A DNA stretch of 64,000 bases from Macrotis lagotis (taxonomy: Eukaryota > Chordata > Mammalia > Peramelemorphia > Peramelidae), in the NCBI RefSeq assembly GCF_037893015.1, contig NC_133666.1, positions 261,876,441-261,940,440 on the forward strand, given 5' to 3'. Position 1 is the stretch's first letter; the number at the start of each line of letters is the position of its first letter. The notes under the pieces are model-generated. The model searched no databases and was not told the origin of the DNA. It saw nothing but the letters and a program-made list of their open reading frames with translations. Both the position numbers and the translations under genes were made by a program. Of the stretch, positions 32,680-44,502 are shown in pieces.

Positions 32680-32811
32680 TGTAAAGTAGTTTGATGTAGG
32701 GAGAACGTGATTCAAATAGCTCTATCTAGAGTTTCTTTAATCTCTATCAGCCTAAGTTTCTTCATCTATACAATTGAGATTTCATTGCACCTTTCTTCCA
32801 GAGTTAATGTA
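32680..32811 (+). mobile_element. MIR SINE, left part, split by HAL1 copy B
   Basis: The stretch has 'gcctaagtttcttcatctata', then 'cacctttcttccagagttaatgta'. The MIR text continues after the insertion at 35355 ('agtagcaaatgagagcaaatat'), matching the MIR core order '...ttgtgaggatcaaatgag...'. Confidence 0.7.
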
Positions 32812-33151
32812 CAAATGATTTTTTTATATATTACTAAAATATTCTTGTTTAAGAGTAAACATAATACCCCTCCAAAAATATGGATCCTCATAAGCAATAA
32901 AGTAAAGGAAAGAGAAAAAATAATAATAAAAATAAAAAAATAAAAATAAATATGCTTCAGTCTATGTTCCAACACCACCAGCTTTTGTCACGAGTGAATC
33001 ACATTCTTTATGATAAGTCCATCACAAAAGCTACTTCCATATTTTTCCACTGTTGCCATTGCTGATCACAACTCCCTCTATTTGTACTTCGCCACTACCA
33101 TATACTCTATTTTCTCTCTCCTTTCACTCTGTCCCTATTCTTAAATGTGCT

Positions 33152-33270
33152 GTAGGGTAGCTGAGTGGTACAGAAGAGCCCTGCACTCACATACCACCCC
33201 TAAGGTCCAGCAACCACCAAGCCCTGTGGTCCCAGACAGGCCATCCAATCCCAGCCCCTTGCAAGAAGTA
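33152..33270 (+). mobile_element. SINE-like module internal to HAL1, copy B
   Basis: The text 'ctgtagggtagctgagtggtacag', then 'gtcccagacaggccatccaatcccagccccttgc', parallels 25966-26107 with a short internal deletion. Confidence 0.7.
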
Positions 33271-33775
33271 AAAAAGAAAATGTGTTATATCTGACCACTC
33301 TGCCCCATGGTCCACCCTCTCCTCCATCATTCACATTCCCCACTATCCCCATCCCCCTTCTCTCCTTCTTACTCTAGATGTCTATACCCCATTGAGTATA
33401 TATGCTGTTTCTTCTCTGAGCCTCCTCTGATGAGAACGAGGGTTCCCTCATTCCCTTTCACTTCCCCCCTTCTATTTCATTGCAATAGCTCATTGCAATA
33501 AAAATCTTATTATATGAAATATCTTAGCCTATTCCACCTCTCATTTCTCTTACTCCCATTACATTTCCCTTTTACCCATTGACTCCATTTTTACAATATA
33601 TTATATCTTCAAATTCAGCTCTCTCCTGTGTTTCATCTATAAAAGCTCCCTTTACTGATCTATTAAATGAGAAGTTTCATATGTGTATTATCTGTATAAT
33701 TTTTCTATTTGAGAATATATGCAGTTCATCATCATCATTAAGGCCCTCATATTTTGCCCTTCTCCTCCAATCTCG

Positions 33776-34845
33776 ATGCTTCACCTGAGTCCTGTATTTG
33801 AAGATCAAACTTTTCTGTTCAGCTCTGGTTGTTTCAACAGGAACAATTGAAATTCCCCTGGTTCATTGAAAGTCCATTTTTTGCCCTGGAAGAGGATGTT
33901 CAGTTTTGCTGGGTAGTTGATTCTCAGTTGCATTCCGAGCTCTTTTGCCTTTCAGAATATTATATTCCAAGTCCTATGAGCCCTTAATGTGGTTGTTGCT
34001 AAGTCCTGTGTGATCCTGACTGCAGCTCCACAGTATTTGAATTGTGTCCTTCTGGCTGCTTGTAATATTTTCCCTTTGACTTGGGAGTTCTGGAACTTGG
34101 CTCTAGTATTCCTGGGGTTGGTTTTTTTTTTTTTGATCTCTTTCTTGGGGAGATTGGTAGATTCTCTCAATTTCTATTTTGTCCTCTGCTTCTAGGATAT
34201 TTGGGCAATTTTCCTGTAGGAAAATGAGGTCAAGGCTCTTTTCCTGATCATGACTTTCAGGTATCCCAATAATTTTTAAATTATCTTTCCTGAATCTGTT
34301 TTCCAGATCAGTTGTTTTTTCAATGAGATGTTTCACATTTTCTTCTAATTTTTCATTATTTTGGTGTTGAAGTATTGTATCTTGACTTCTCATAAAGTCA
34401 GCAGCTTCCTTTATCTCCATTCTACATCTGAAGGATTTGTTTTCCTCAGAGAGCTTTCTTATCTCTTTTTCTATCTGACCAATTCTCTCCTCAGTAACTT
34501 TTTGAACTGTTTTATTCATTTGACCTATGCTGGTTTTTAACATGCTATTTCCTTCAGCATTTTTTTTTGGATCTCCTTGACTAAGCTGCTGACATCTTTT
34601 TCATGTTTTTCCTGTATATCTCTCTCATTTCTTTTCCCAATTTTTTCCTTCTATCTTCCTTATTTAATTTTCAAAATCTTTTTTGAACTCTGTCATAGCC
34701 TGAGTCCAATTTCTGTTTTTCTTGGAGTCTTTAGATTCAGAAGCTTGTACTTCCTCATCTTCAGATTGAGTATTTTGATCCTTTTTTTGGGATCATAGAC
34801 AATGTATTTCTCAATGGTGTTCCTCTTTTTTCTCTGTTTACTCAT
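33776..34845 (-). pseudogene. L1-type ORF1 remnant, copy B
   Basis: The probable start at 34845 reads MSKQRKKRNTIEKY. The longest open piece (34543-34103) runs from a coiled coil (QIEKEIRKLSEENKSF) through the RRM core (NLKIIGIPESHDQEKS and AEDKIEIERIYQSPQERDQ). Downstream in another frame come RTQFKYCGAAVRITQDLATTTLRAHRTW-type residues and the C-terminal domain. This is the domain order of L1 ORF1p, which forms a trimeric RNA chaperone bound to the element's own RNA. Frameshifts and stops break it. The upstream open extension (35016-34846) is 5'UTR. Confidence 0.85.
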
Positions 34846-35354
34846 TTCCCCAGCCTGTACCTGGTTTTGGGGTGAGCACTCAAGGCTCAGTTGCCTGGGG
34901 ACTCCTGCTTTTGTTTCCTGGATCTGGGCTGCTGCTGCCACTGCTGCTTGCTGAGTGTCCTGAGCACTGGGCTTCAGGAGCTCACTCTGGCAGAGGTCAC
35001 CCCACTGATCTTTCAAGTTATTGCCTGGTGCTTCCTGGGATGTAGGTCAGGAAAGTGCCCCTGCTTCCGTGAGCCGGCAGCTCCCAGGCACCCTGGGGCT
35101 GCCTCTGGGAGGCTGAAGTTCCTTCACTCTGGAGGACCACTCCTCTAACCCTGTGGAGTAGAGCCTTTCCATTATTTTCCAGGTTACCTTGGTCTGGAGA
35201 ACTGCCTCACTAGATCTTTCTGTGGGTTCTGTCTCGAAAATTTAGTTATTGTCATAATTTTATGATTTTTGAAATTTTATAGAGAGAGCACCTGAGAGGC
35301 TCTTCTCCTGTTGGTATCTTGGCTCCACCTCCATTTCCTTCCAGAATTAATGTA

Positions 35355-35480
35355 AGTAGCAAATGAGAGCAAATATAACACTGGCCCTAGAATCAGGAGG
35401 ATTTGAGTTCGGATGACTACTATATCAGTTTGTATACAAAAAGTGATTTCCAAATCAAAACTGACTGTATAGATATTTGA
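35355..35480 (+). mobile_element. MIR right part followed by a SINE head fragment
   Basis: 35355-35385 completes the MIR split by HAL1 copy B. 'acactggccctagaatcaggaggatttgag' then looks like a separate tRNA-derived head fragment. Confidence 0.5.
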
Positions 35481-35488
35481 ACCAGGCA

Positions 35489-35799
35489 GGGGCAGCTAGG
35501 TGCTACACTGGATAGAGCACTGGCCTTGGATTTAGGAGGACAGGAGTTCAAATCAGCCTGAGACACTTGTCCCTTATCAGCTGGGTGACCTTGGGCAAGT
35601 CACTTAACTCTGCCTCCTGCCTCCATTCAGGGTCATCTCTAGTCATACTGATTCATATCTGGCCACTAGATCCAGATGACTCTGGAGGAGAAAGAGGGGC
35701 TGGTCACTCAGCACACAACAGACCTTCACTCAAATCCAATTCAAGTGCTTGTCAAGGTATCATTTCCCTGATGTCATGATTTTCTTTGAGAATGAAGGA
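35489..35799 (+). mobile_element. 'Gaggacca'-tailed tRNA-derived SINE, full length, sense
   Basis: The head is 'ggggcagctaggtgctacac', 'gatagagcactggccttgg', 'gagttcaaatcagcctgag'. The middle is 'gtgaccttgggcaagtcact'. The body is 'atccagatgactctggaggag'. The tail is 'tgatgtcatgattttctttgagaatgaagg'. The tail resembles the 3' end of the LINE at 45478-46256. An (ATT)n tract follows. Confidence 0.85.

Positions 35800-35844
<45 letters not shown>
35799..35844 (+). repeat. (ATT)n microsatellite
   Basis: About 15 ATT units sit at the 3' end of the preceding SINE. The long isoleucine/tyrosine open frames over it are artefacts. Confidence 0.95.
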
Positions 35845-35845
<1 letters not shown>

Positions 35846-38084
35846 GAAAAAAATCAGGTGTTCAGAAGGTCTACTTTTTATTCCTTTTTAAAAAATTTAT
35901 TTATTTTCATCCATATGCACAAGCATATTTCAAAGTTACAAAATTTCCCTCCACCTGCCCTTCCTACCACCCTTCCCTCATCAGGGAACAGTCAGATTAG
36001 CATTTTACATACATATTTTGTTAAACATGTATATAAATTAGTAATTTTTGGCATGAGGAATTAGAATTAGGAGAAAGATACGTAAGAAATAATTTTTATA
36101 AAGTGTTCATCAGATGTGGAAGGATTTTATTTTACTTTGTGTTATCTTTTGTTTTGTTTTCATTTTTCTTCCTCTGGTTGGGAATAATATAGTCCATAGC
36201 CAGTCCAATTCAGTTGTCCCAGCTCCCTGAACTGCAGAGAGGAGCTGTTTCCATCAAGTTGATTTCTTGGTTCTGCTTAGCTCAGCATCAGTTCCTGTAA
36301 GTCATTCCATGTTTCTCTAAAGTCCAACCATTTATGGTCAGAACAATAGTATTCCATAGTATTCGTGTACCTTAACTTGTTTAGCCATTCTCCAGTCAAT
36401 GGGCCTCCCCTCAGCTTCCAATTCTTTGCCACTACAAAAAGGCTGCTATGAATATTTTGGAACATGTAAGATTTTTCCCTTTTCCTATAATTTCTTCTGG
36501 ATATAGTCCTAGAATTGGAATTGTTGGATCAAAGAGTATGATCAGGTTTATTGCTCTTAGTGCTTAGTTCCATATTGCTCTCCAGAAAGACTGGATCCCT
36601 TCAGAACTCCACCAGCAATGCATCAATGTAACAATTCTCCCAGAAGCTCACCAGCATTGACCATCTTCCCTTTTTCTCATCTTGGCTAATCTAATAGGTG
36701 TGAGATGATACCTCATTGTTGTTCTAATTTGCATTTCTCTAATCAATAATGATTTGGAGAATTTTTTCATATGAATATGAATATGAATATATATATATAT
36801 GATTTTTTCATTTGAAAACTGTTCATATCCTTTGACCATTTATCATTTGGGGAATGACTTGTGACCTTATAAATTTGATGTGATCCTCTATATATTTTAG
36901 AAAGGAGACCTTTATCAGAACTCCTAGTTGTGAAGGTTGTTTCCCAGCTTTCTGCTTTCCTTCTAATTTTGGCAGCATTGATTTTATTAGGGAAAAAAAT
37001 TTTATTTAATATAATCAAAATCTTTCATTTTGCAATTTACAATGCACTCTAATTCTTGTTTAGTCATAAAATTATCCCATTTCCATAGATCAGATAAAGT
37101 ACTTTTTGTCTATTAATTTATCTATGATATCTCTTTTTATGTCTAAATCCTGTGGCCTTTTGACATTATTTTGGTATCAGGTATGAGATGTGGATCTATG
37201 CCTAGTTTTTTTCCATACAATTGTCCAGTTTTTTCCAACATATTTTTGACAAATAGTGAGTTCTTATCACAGAAACTGATGTCTTTGGGTTTGTCAAATA
37301 ATAGATTGTTGTAGTCATTTACTGCAGTTTCTTTTGAGCCTATCCTAATCCACTGATCCATTACTTTATTTCTTAACCAGTATCAGACAATTTTGATGAC
37401 AGCTGCTTCTTAGTATTGTTTTAGATCTGGTAAGAGTTAGGCCAACTTCCTTTACATTTTTTTTTCATCAGTTCCCTTGCTATTTTTGCCCTTTTGTTGC
37501 TCCTTGTTACCATTTTTTTCTAGCTCAGTAAAGTAGTTATTTGGTAGTCTGATTGGTATTGCACTGAATAAGCAACTTAATTTGGGTGGAATTGTCAATT
37601 TTATTATATTAACTCAACCTGACCATGAACAATTGACATTTTTTCAATTATTTAGATCTGACTTTATTTGGGTGAGAAGTGCTTTATAATTTTGTTCACA
37701 CAGTTTCTGGGGCTGTCTTGGGAGGTAGATTCCCAAGTATTTAATGCTGTCTAAAGTTACTTTAAATGGAATTTCTCTTTCTTTCTCTTGCTCTTGGGCT
37801 TTGTGGTTCATATATAGAAATGATGATTTATGTAGGTTTATTTTATATCCTATTCTAATTTGTTGAATTTGTTAATTGTTTCAAGGAGATTTTTAGATGA
37901 TTTTCTCAATTCTCTCATCATATCATCTGCAAAGAGAGAAAGTTTTGCTTCCTCATTGCCAATTCTGATTCCGTCAATTTATTTTCTTCTATTATTGCTA
38001 CAGCTAGCATTTCTAATACTATATTGAATAGTGATGGTGATAATGGCATCCTTGTTTCACCCCTGATTTTATTGGAAATGCTCT

Positions 38085-40230
38085 GAGTTTATTCCCACTA
38101 TATATAAAATTTGTTGATGGTTTTAGATAGCTCCTATTTATTATTTTAAGGAAAACTCCATTTGTTCCTAAACTCTTCAGTGTTTTTAATAGGGATGGAT
38201 GTTGTATTTTAGCAATGATTTTTCAGCATCTATTGAGATAATCATATGATTTCTGTTGGTTTAGTTCTTGATTTGTTCAATTATATTGAGTATTTTCCTA
38301 ATATTGAACCATCCCTGCCTACCTGGTTTAAATCCTACCTGATCATGGTGTTATACTAGTCATTACTTGCTGTAGTCTCATTGCTAAAATTTTATTTAAG
38401 ATTTTTGCACCAATATTCATTAGGGAGATTAGCCTGTATTTTTCTTTATCTGTTTTGGTTTTTCCTGGTTTAGGTATCAGCACAATGTTGGTGTCTTAAA
38501 AGGATTTTGGCAGAACTCCCATTTTTAAAAATAGTTTATGTAGAATAAGGAATTAATTATTCCTTAAATGTTTGGTAGAATTTACTTTTAAATCCATCTG
38601 GACCTGGAGACTTTCATAGGGAGTTTATTGATGGTTTCAATTTCTTTTTCTGAAATGGCTTCTTTTTTGCAAGGCAAGTGGGGTTAAGTGGCTTGCCCAA
38701 GGCCACACAGCTAGGTAATTATTAAGTGTCTGAGACCGGATTTGAACCCAGGTACTCCTGACTCCAGGGCGGGTGCTTTATCCACTGCGCCACCTAGCTC
38801 CCCCTGAAATGGGTTTAAGAAATTTATTTCTTCTTCTGTTGATCCTGGCAGTTTGTGTTTTTATAAATATTCAACCATTTCACTCTGGTTATACAATTTA
38901 TTGGCATACAGTTCAGCAAAGTAACTCCGAATTATCTCTCTTATTTCCTCGTTATATTTTTTCTTTTTTAAAATCAGATTAACCAAATGTTTTTGTTTGT
39001 TTTATTGACTTTTTCATAAGACCAATCTTGGTTTTATGTATGAGATCAGTGATTTTCTTGCTTTCAATTTTATTAATCTCTTCCTTGATTTTCAGAATTT
39101 CCAATTGGATATTTAATTGGGGATCTTTAATTTGTTCTTTATCTAGCTTTATTAGTTGCATACCCAATTCATTGATTTCTTTCTCTATTTTATTCACATA
39201 GACACTTAGAGAGCGAGTTTATTCCTATAATATATAATATTTGTTGATGGTTTTAGATAGATACTATTATTTTAAGGAAAACTCCATTTATTACTAAACT
39301 TTCTATGTTTTTAATAGGAATGGATGTATTTTATCAAAGGCTTTTTCAGCATCTATTGAGATAATGATTTCTGTTGGTTTTGCTACTGATATATTTAATT
39401 AAGTTGAGTGTTTTCCTAATGTTGTAATATCCTTACCTACCTGGTACAAATCCTAATTCTAATAATGACTTGTTGTAGTCTCTTGCTAAAAATTTATTTA
39501 TGATTTTTGCATCAATATTCATTAGGGAGATTGGTCTATAATTTCTTTGCTTTGGTTCTTCTTGATTTAAGTATCATCACCATGTTGGTTTCATAAAATG
39601 AGTTTGGCAGAACTCCTTACTCTCCTATTTTTTAAAATAGTTCATGTAGAATAGGAATTAATTCTTCCTTAACTGGTTGGTAAAATTCAATTGTAAATCT
39701 ATCTGGACCTGAAGCCATTTACTTAGGGAGTTTATTGATAGTTTCTGCAATTTCTTTTTCTGAAATGGGGTTAAATAATTTATTTCCTCTTCTGTTAATC
39801 TGGGCAGTTTGCATTTTTGTAAATATTCATCCATTTCACTTACATTATCCAATTAAGTGGCATACAGTTTGGCAAAGTAGTTCCAAATTATCACTTTAAT
39901 TTCCTCCTCATTGGTTGTTAGTTTACCCTTTTCATTTTTGATTCTGGTAATTTGATTATCTTCTTTCTTTTTAAAATCAGATTAGCCAAATGTTTTTGTC
40001 TATTTTAGTGGCTTTTTCATAAAACCAACTCTTAATTTTATTTATGAGATCAATGGTTTTCTTGCTTTCAATTTTATTAATTTCTCCCTTGATTTTCAGA
40101 ATTTCTAATTTAGTATTTAATTGGGGGTATTGAATTTGTTCTTTTTTTCTAGCTTTTTTTAGTTGCATACCCAATTCATTGATCTCATCATTTTCTATTT
40201 TATTCATATAGACATTTAGAGATATAAAAT
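38085..40230 (-). repeat. Tandem duplication inside L1 ORF2
   Basis: The text 'ttatatataaaatttgttgatggttttagatag ... ttttattcacatagacacttagaga' (about 38090-39205) recurs at about 39215-40225 ('gtttattcctataatatataat ... cattcatatagacatttagaga'). The two units are clearly diverged. Only the first contains the SINE at 38659, so the SINE came after the duplication. Confidence 0.75.
38659..38803 (-). mobile_element. WSINE1-like SINE, antisense, with TSD
   Basis: This is a full antisense copy. 'ctgaaatgg' flanks it at 38650-38658 and 38804-38812. Confidence 0.93.
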
Positions 40231-40810
40231 TTCCCCACAAAATTGCCTTGGTTGCATCCCATAAATTTTGATATGATGCTTCATTATCATTTTCTTGGAC
40301 ATAGTTATTATTTCTATTAATGCTGTTTGATCCACCTATTATTTAAGATAAAGCTATTTAATTTCCAATTAGTTCTTGGTTTATCTTTCTCTGACCTTCT
40401 GTTACATATAAGTTTTATTGCCTTATGGTCTAAGAAGTGTGCATTTATTATTTCTGCCTTTATGCATTTGATTATAAGGTTTTTTTGCCCTAGTACATGG
40501 TCAATTTTGATGTAGGTGCCATGTACTGCTGAGTAAAAAGTATATTCTTTTCTATCCCCATTAAGTTTTCTCCAGAGTTCTATCAAAACTAAGTTTTCTA
40601 AGATGTCATTCACCTTTTGAACTTCCTTCTTGCTTATTTTGTGTTTAGATTTATCTAGTTCTGAGAAAGGGAACTTGAGGTTCCCTATTATTAAAGTTTT
40701 GCTGTCTATGTCTTCTTGTAATTCATTCAGCTTTTCCTCTAGGAATTTAGATGCTATACCATTAGGTGCATATGTGTTTAGTAATAATATAGCTTCATTA
40801 TCTTTTTAGG

Positions 40811-40958
40811 GTTATTTTTTTTTTGCAAGGCAATGGATTAAGTGGCTTGCCCAAGGCCACACAGCTAGGTAATTATTAAGTGTCTGAAACAGGATTTGAA
40901 CTCAGGTACTCCTGATTCCAGGGTGGGTGCTCTATCCATTGTGCCACCTAGCCTCCCC
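40811..40958 (-). mobile_element. WSINE1-like SINE, antisense
   Basis: This is a full antisense copy ('gcaaggcaatggattaagtg' to 'gccacctagcctcccc') inserted in L1 ORF2. The flanking duplication is not clear. Confidence 0.92.
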
Positions 40959-41518
40959 ATCAATGGTGCCTTTTAAGAATAATTAGTTTCCTTCCTTATC
41001 TCTTTTAATGAGATTGATTTTTGCTTTTACTTTATTTGAGATCAGGATCACTACTGAAGATTTTTTTTTTTTTACTTCAGCTGAGACATAATATATTTTT
41101 CTCTAGTCTTTTACCTTTACCCTATGTGTATCTCTCTGTTTCATATGTGTTTCTTGTAAACAGTATATTGTGGATTCTGTTTTTTAATCCATTCTGCTAT
41201 CTGCTTCTTTTTTTATGGGACAATTCATCCTATTCACATTTGCAGTTAAGATTATTAAGTCTGTATTTCCTTCTATGAGATCTTTCTTTATATTTTTCTC
41301 TTTCTTTTCACTTATTCCTCTTCACCAAAATTTGCCTACCTTTCCCATTTCACTTTTCTTTAAAAAATTTTTTATTTTCACTTATACCTTCTTTTCCTTT
41401 CATCAGTCCCTTCTGTCCTTGTCTTTCCCTTTTCCAGTCCCCTTTCCTGTAATTTAAGTTAGATTTTTAAAACCATGTGGGAATGTATCTTATTCCCTCT
41501 CTGGGCTAAATCTATTGA

Positions 41519-41652
41519 TTTTTTTGCAAGGCAGTGGGGTTTAGAGACTTGGTCAAGGTCACACAGCTAGGTAATTATGCGTCTGAGGCTAGTTTTGAAC
41601 TCAGGTCCTCTAGGGCTTGTGCTCTATCCACTGCACCACCTAACTTCCCCCA
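41519..41652 (-). mobile_element. WSINE1-like SINE, antisense, with TSD
   Basis: This is an antisense copy, slightly shortened inside. The perfect 12-bp repeat gctaaatctatt lies at 41505-41516 and 41653-41664. Confidence 0.94.
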
Positions 41653-41774
41653 GCTAAATCTATTAAGTAGAATTTACTCAGTGTTCACATTCTCCCTTCT
41701 TTCCCTTTAAATTTATAAATCTTTGTGCCTCTTCCCTTGGTGTTATTTATCACTCTAATACTATTAATCAGGGA

Positions 41775-42460
41775 ATATCACTCATAGTTTTATTATTTGA
41801 TTGCTTGATAAGCTCATATTGTTATCAAGATAGCAACACAGATTGTTTACTGGATTGCTTGATAAGTGGCATTGACTCAAATTGCATCAAATTATAATTA
41901 TAATCATTTTAATTTCCTCCCTTTTCAAGTAACTTTCAAGTACACAGAATTTTCTTCATGAGCCAATGTATCATCCAAAGCCATATCATTTCTTGAACTA
42001 TTTGTGCCCCTCCCTCCAGGTCTAATTTCTCTCACTACCTCTCTCCTCCCCCTCAGTATATTTAACACCTTGTTAAGTGAAGCAGGACCTATTCTCTCTC
42101 CCACTTTGTTCCCCATCCCCAGGGTATTTATCCTTTTGTTAAGTGAAGTACTTGTTAAGTGAAGTACTTGTTAAGTTAGACCCTGATCTAATTAACTGCA
42201 AGAATCTCAATGATCTCTTTGTACTAGAAGGCTCTGGAGGTCTCAACTGGGAACTTTACAAATGATTGTAAATTAGAAACCCGGGCTCAGGGCCTTGTAG
42301 TTTATGATGCCCTCATTAGATAAGGTGCTAAGCACCATCTGATTAAAGTGAGCCAAAGGATAAAGGGACACTAGAGTTTAAAGTTAACACTCCTGCTTTT
42401 CTTCAGGGGCTTTTTGTCTCAAACACAGTGATGTCATCTTGGACCTCTTCAAGACCTAAT
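41775..42460 (+). other. Unassigned insert within L1 ending in an RTE-type tail
   Basis: Sequence unlike the L1 on either side. It has a repeated 'ggattgcttgataag' (about 41801 and 41853), three 'cttgttaagtgaag' units (42070, 42136-42170), and a plus-strand end 'tgatgtcatcttggacctcttcaagacc' (42429-42456). That end resembles the tail of the SINE at 35489-35799. The body matches no family I know. An LTR-like origin or a new non-autonomous retroelement are both possible. Confidence 0.45.
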
Positions 42461-42689
42461 GATATCCATATCCTTTAGGTTCATTCTCTTCAATTACATT
42501 CTACCTTTTAATTATCTTGAGAAGTAAAGTTCTAAAGAATCAGAAGTGTTTTATCTTCCCTTTTAGGGTTGTATACAATTTGATGGTCTTGACCACCATT
42601 TGTTTTCTTTTGTTTGTTTTGTTTCCTTCTGCTTTTCCTTTACCTTTTTTTTTTTAATGTAACTCTTGAGTTGCATATTTCACAATTGA

Positions 42690-43516
42690 ATTTTCTGTTC
42701 AGTTCTGGACTTTGTGTCATGAAATTCTGGAAGTCTTCCATTTCATTGAATACATCTTTTCCCCTGACAATATATTGCTGAATTTTTGCAGGATAATACA
42801 TTCTGGATTGTAATCCCAGTTCCTTTGTTCTCCAAAATACTGTATTCCAGGTCTTTCAATCCTTCAGTGTTGAAGCTGATAGGCTCCTTGTGAGTCTGAT
42901 TGTGTTTCCTTTATATTTAATTATTTTCTTTTTGCTTCTTGACATACTCTCTCCTTTATTTGAGAGTTGTGGAATTTGGCTATTACAGTCCTTGGAGTTT
43001 TTATCCTAGGGTCTCTTTCAGGAGGGATTCTGTGGATTCTTACAATGGTTATATTGTTATCTAGTTCTAGTAGATTTAGACAATTTTCTCTTATAATTTC
43101 CTGCATGTTGTTTTCCAGGTTCCTTTCTTGATCCAGGCTTTGTGGTAGTCTGATGATTGTCTCTCCTGGATCTATTTTTCAGGTCATTCATTTTCCCTAA
43201 AAGGTACTTTACATTTTCTTCAGTTTTTTTGCAGGCTTTTTATTTTGTTTGATGGAATCTTGTCTTTTAGATTCATTGGTTTCTATTCAGTTCTTATTTT
43301 TAGGGTTTTATTTTCTTCAATTAGCTTCTGTGTTTCCTTTTCCATTTTGTTATTTTTACTTTTAATGGAGTTTATTTCTTTGGTCAAATATTCACAATTT
43401 TCCTTCATGACTTTCATTTTTTTTTTCCATTTTTCTTTTTCCTCTCTTCTTTGTTTTAAATTCTTTTTTAAGCTCTTTAATGAACTTTTTTTATTTGAGT
43501 CTAATTCATAGACCAT
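42690..43516 (-). pseudogene. L1 ORF1 remnant of the large L1
   Basis: 43516-43283 is a basic coiled coil (KKMKVMKENCEYLTKEINS, then KMEKETQKLIEEN). 43106-42921 holds the end of the RRM and linker (ITIVRIHRIPPERDP, then VIAKFHNSQIKERV). C-terminal domain text follows to about 42690. The element is frameshifted between the pieces. The ORF1 is clearly a different L1 lineage from the HAL1-like copies. Confidence 0.82.
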
Positions 43517-44274
43517 TTTGATACTTCCCCTATGAGTGATTTTTCATGGCTTTCTTCTTCAGACATGGCATTGCTGTCACTTTTGTCTGTAGTTTTTTAT
43601 ACTGAATGTTCTATTAACTTTTTTGTTCATCTGTTGTTTTAGTTCTGCTACTGGGGTATAAGGGAATATAGATCCAACTTTTTTTTTTTCTGCTGGGACT
43701 GGGGGGGTCTGATCCCTGGTTTTTTGTTGGCCAAGATGTTGCCTATGCAGTCCAGGCCTTGCCTTTGCAGAGGTTATTTTCGTCCTTTATGTCCAGGTTC
43801 TGACTTCACAGTAGTTTGTTCCCGACCCCGTCCTGTCTTTTACCTCAGTGTTTTCAGGGTTCAGACTTTGTTTGGGGTTAGGATCCACCTTGCTGGCTTA
43901 CTATCTTGCTGTTGGGACTGTGGGGACCTGGATTGTAATGTGGCTAAAAGCCTCCTGCTGGCTTTCCTGCTCTTCTGCCTCTAGGACTTTACTTCCCCCC
44001 TCCCCCAAAAAAGAGACAGACCTTCACTGAAGATCCTCCAAGATGTCTACAGTCGAAAACTTCTTTGAATCTTCTCTTATTCTTGGTGGGATCTGTAGTG
44101 TGAATGTCAGAGTAGAGGCTTCATTTATCTTTGGGAGGGAAAAGTTCTGGGTACATGTAAGCTTCATGCCACTACCTTGAATCTGTCCCAGTAGTCTCTA
44201 TTTTTTATTCTTAATTTTTCAAAGTTTTTAATTTTAGTGCAACATTAGGAAAAATTATTGCTTATGTATTGATT

Positions 44275-44502
44275 AAACTAGGTGGAACAGAGGCCTGGAG
44301 CCAGAAAGACCTGAGTTCAAATTTGACTTTAGATATTTACTTACCATAGGCAAACTCACTTAATTCTATTTTCCTCATTTTCATTATCTGGATAATGAAC
44401 TGGGGAAGGAAATGGCAAATGACTTCAGTATCTTGACAAGAAAACTCCCAATGAGGTCGTGAAGAGTTAGACAAAACTGAAGCAAATGAATAACAAATCT
44501 TT
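44275..44502 (+). mobile_element. MAR1-like SINE, full length, sense
   Basis: Head 'actaggtggaacagaggcc', 'gacctgagttcaaatttgac'; middle 'aactggggaaggaaatgg'; RTE tail 'gtgaagagttagacaaaactgaag' and an AT-rich end. Confidence 0.85.

Larger units (their letters stand above)
32812..35333 (-). mobile_element. HAL1-like element, copy B, antisense, inserted in a MIR with ~20-bp TSD and no poly(A)
   Basis: The flanking repeats are tttcttccagagttaatgta (32792-32811) and tttccttccagaattaatgta (35334-35354). On the minus strand it shows: 5'UTR beginning 'tggagccaagatacc'; ORF1 (34845 to about 33776); inter-ORF-like text; the SINE-like module (33152-33270); then an AT-rich stretch ending '...atcatttgtaca'. 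Copy A continues past this point into the ORF2 C-terminus and 3'UTR, whereas copy B stops with no A-tail. So copy B is truncated at the 3' side yet bounded by a target duplication. Confidence 0.8.
36277..41290 (-). pseudogene. L1 ORF2 remnant (endonuclease, reverse transcriptase, C-terminus)
   Basis: ORF2p of L1 is an endonuclease/reverse transcriptase that copies L1 RNA at nicked target DNA. Fragments seen on the minus strand, in order: the start near 41240-41150 (QETHMK-like text); the endonuclease C-terminal part at 40613-40317 (YTFYSAVHGTYIKIDHVLG, then DHKAIKL); the linker at 40240-39977 (NELGMQLKKARKKEQ); RT-region text around 39850-38090; and the C-terminal region at 36839-36648 (SLLIREMQIRTTMRYHLTP) and 36465-36277 (MFQNIHSSLFVVAKNW, TMEYYCS). 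The reading frame is lost many times and part is duplicated, so it is not functional. Confidence 0.87.
35884..44190 (-). mobile_element. Near full-length decayed LINE-1, antisense, with imperfect TSD
   Basis: From high to low coordinate it shows: 5'UTR (44190-43520), ORF1 remnant (43516-42690), inter-ORF region (with an unassigned insert 41775-42460), ORF2 remnant (about 41290-36277), and 3'UTR ending at 35884. The putative target duplication is gtctactttttattc (35869-35883) and gtctctattttttattc (44194-44210). Three WSINE1-like SINEs (38659, 40811, 41519) are inserted, and part of ORF2 is duplicated in tandem (about 38085-39210 and 39211-40230). All frames are multiply broken. Confidence 0.85.

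Noticed and set aside
41775..42460. Firm call of an endogenous retrovirus LTR
   Set aside because: No TG...CA ends, polyadenylation signal or short duplication could be fixed, and the RTE-like tail argues for another origin.
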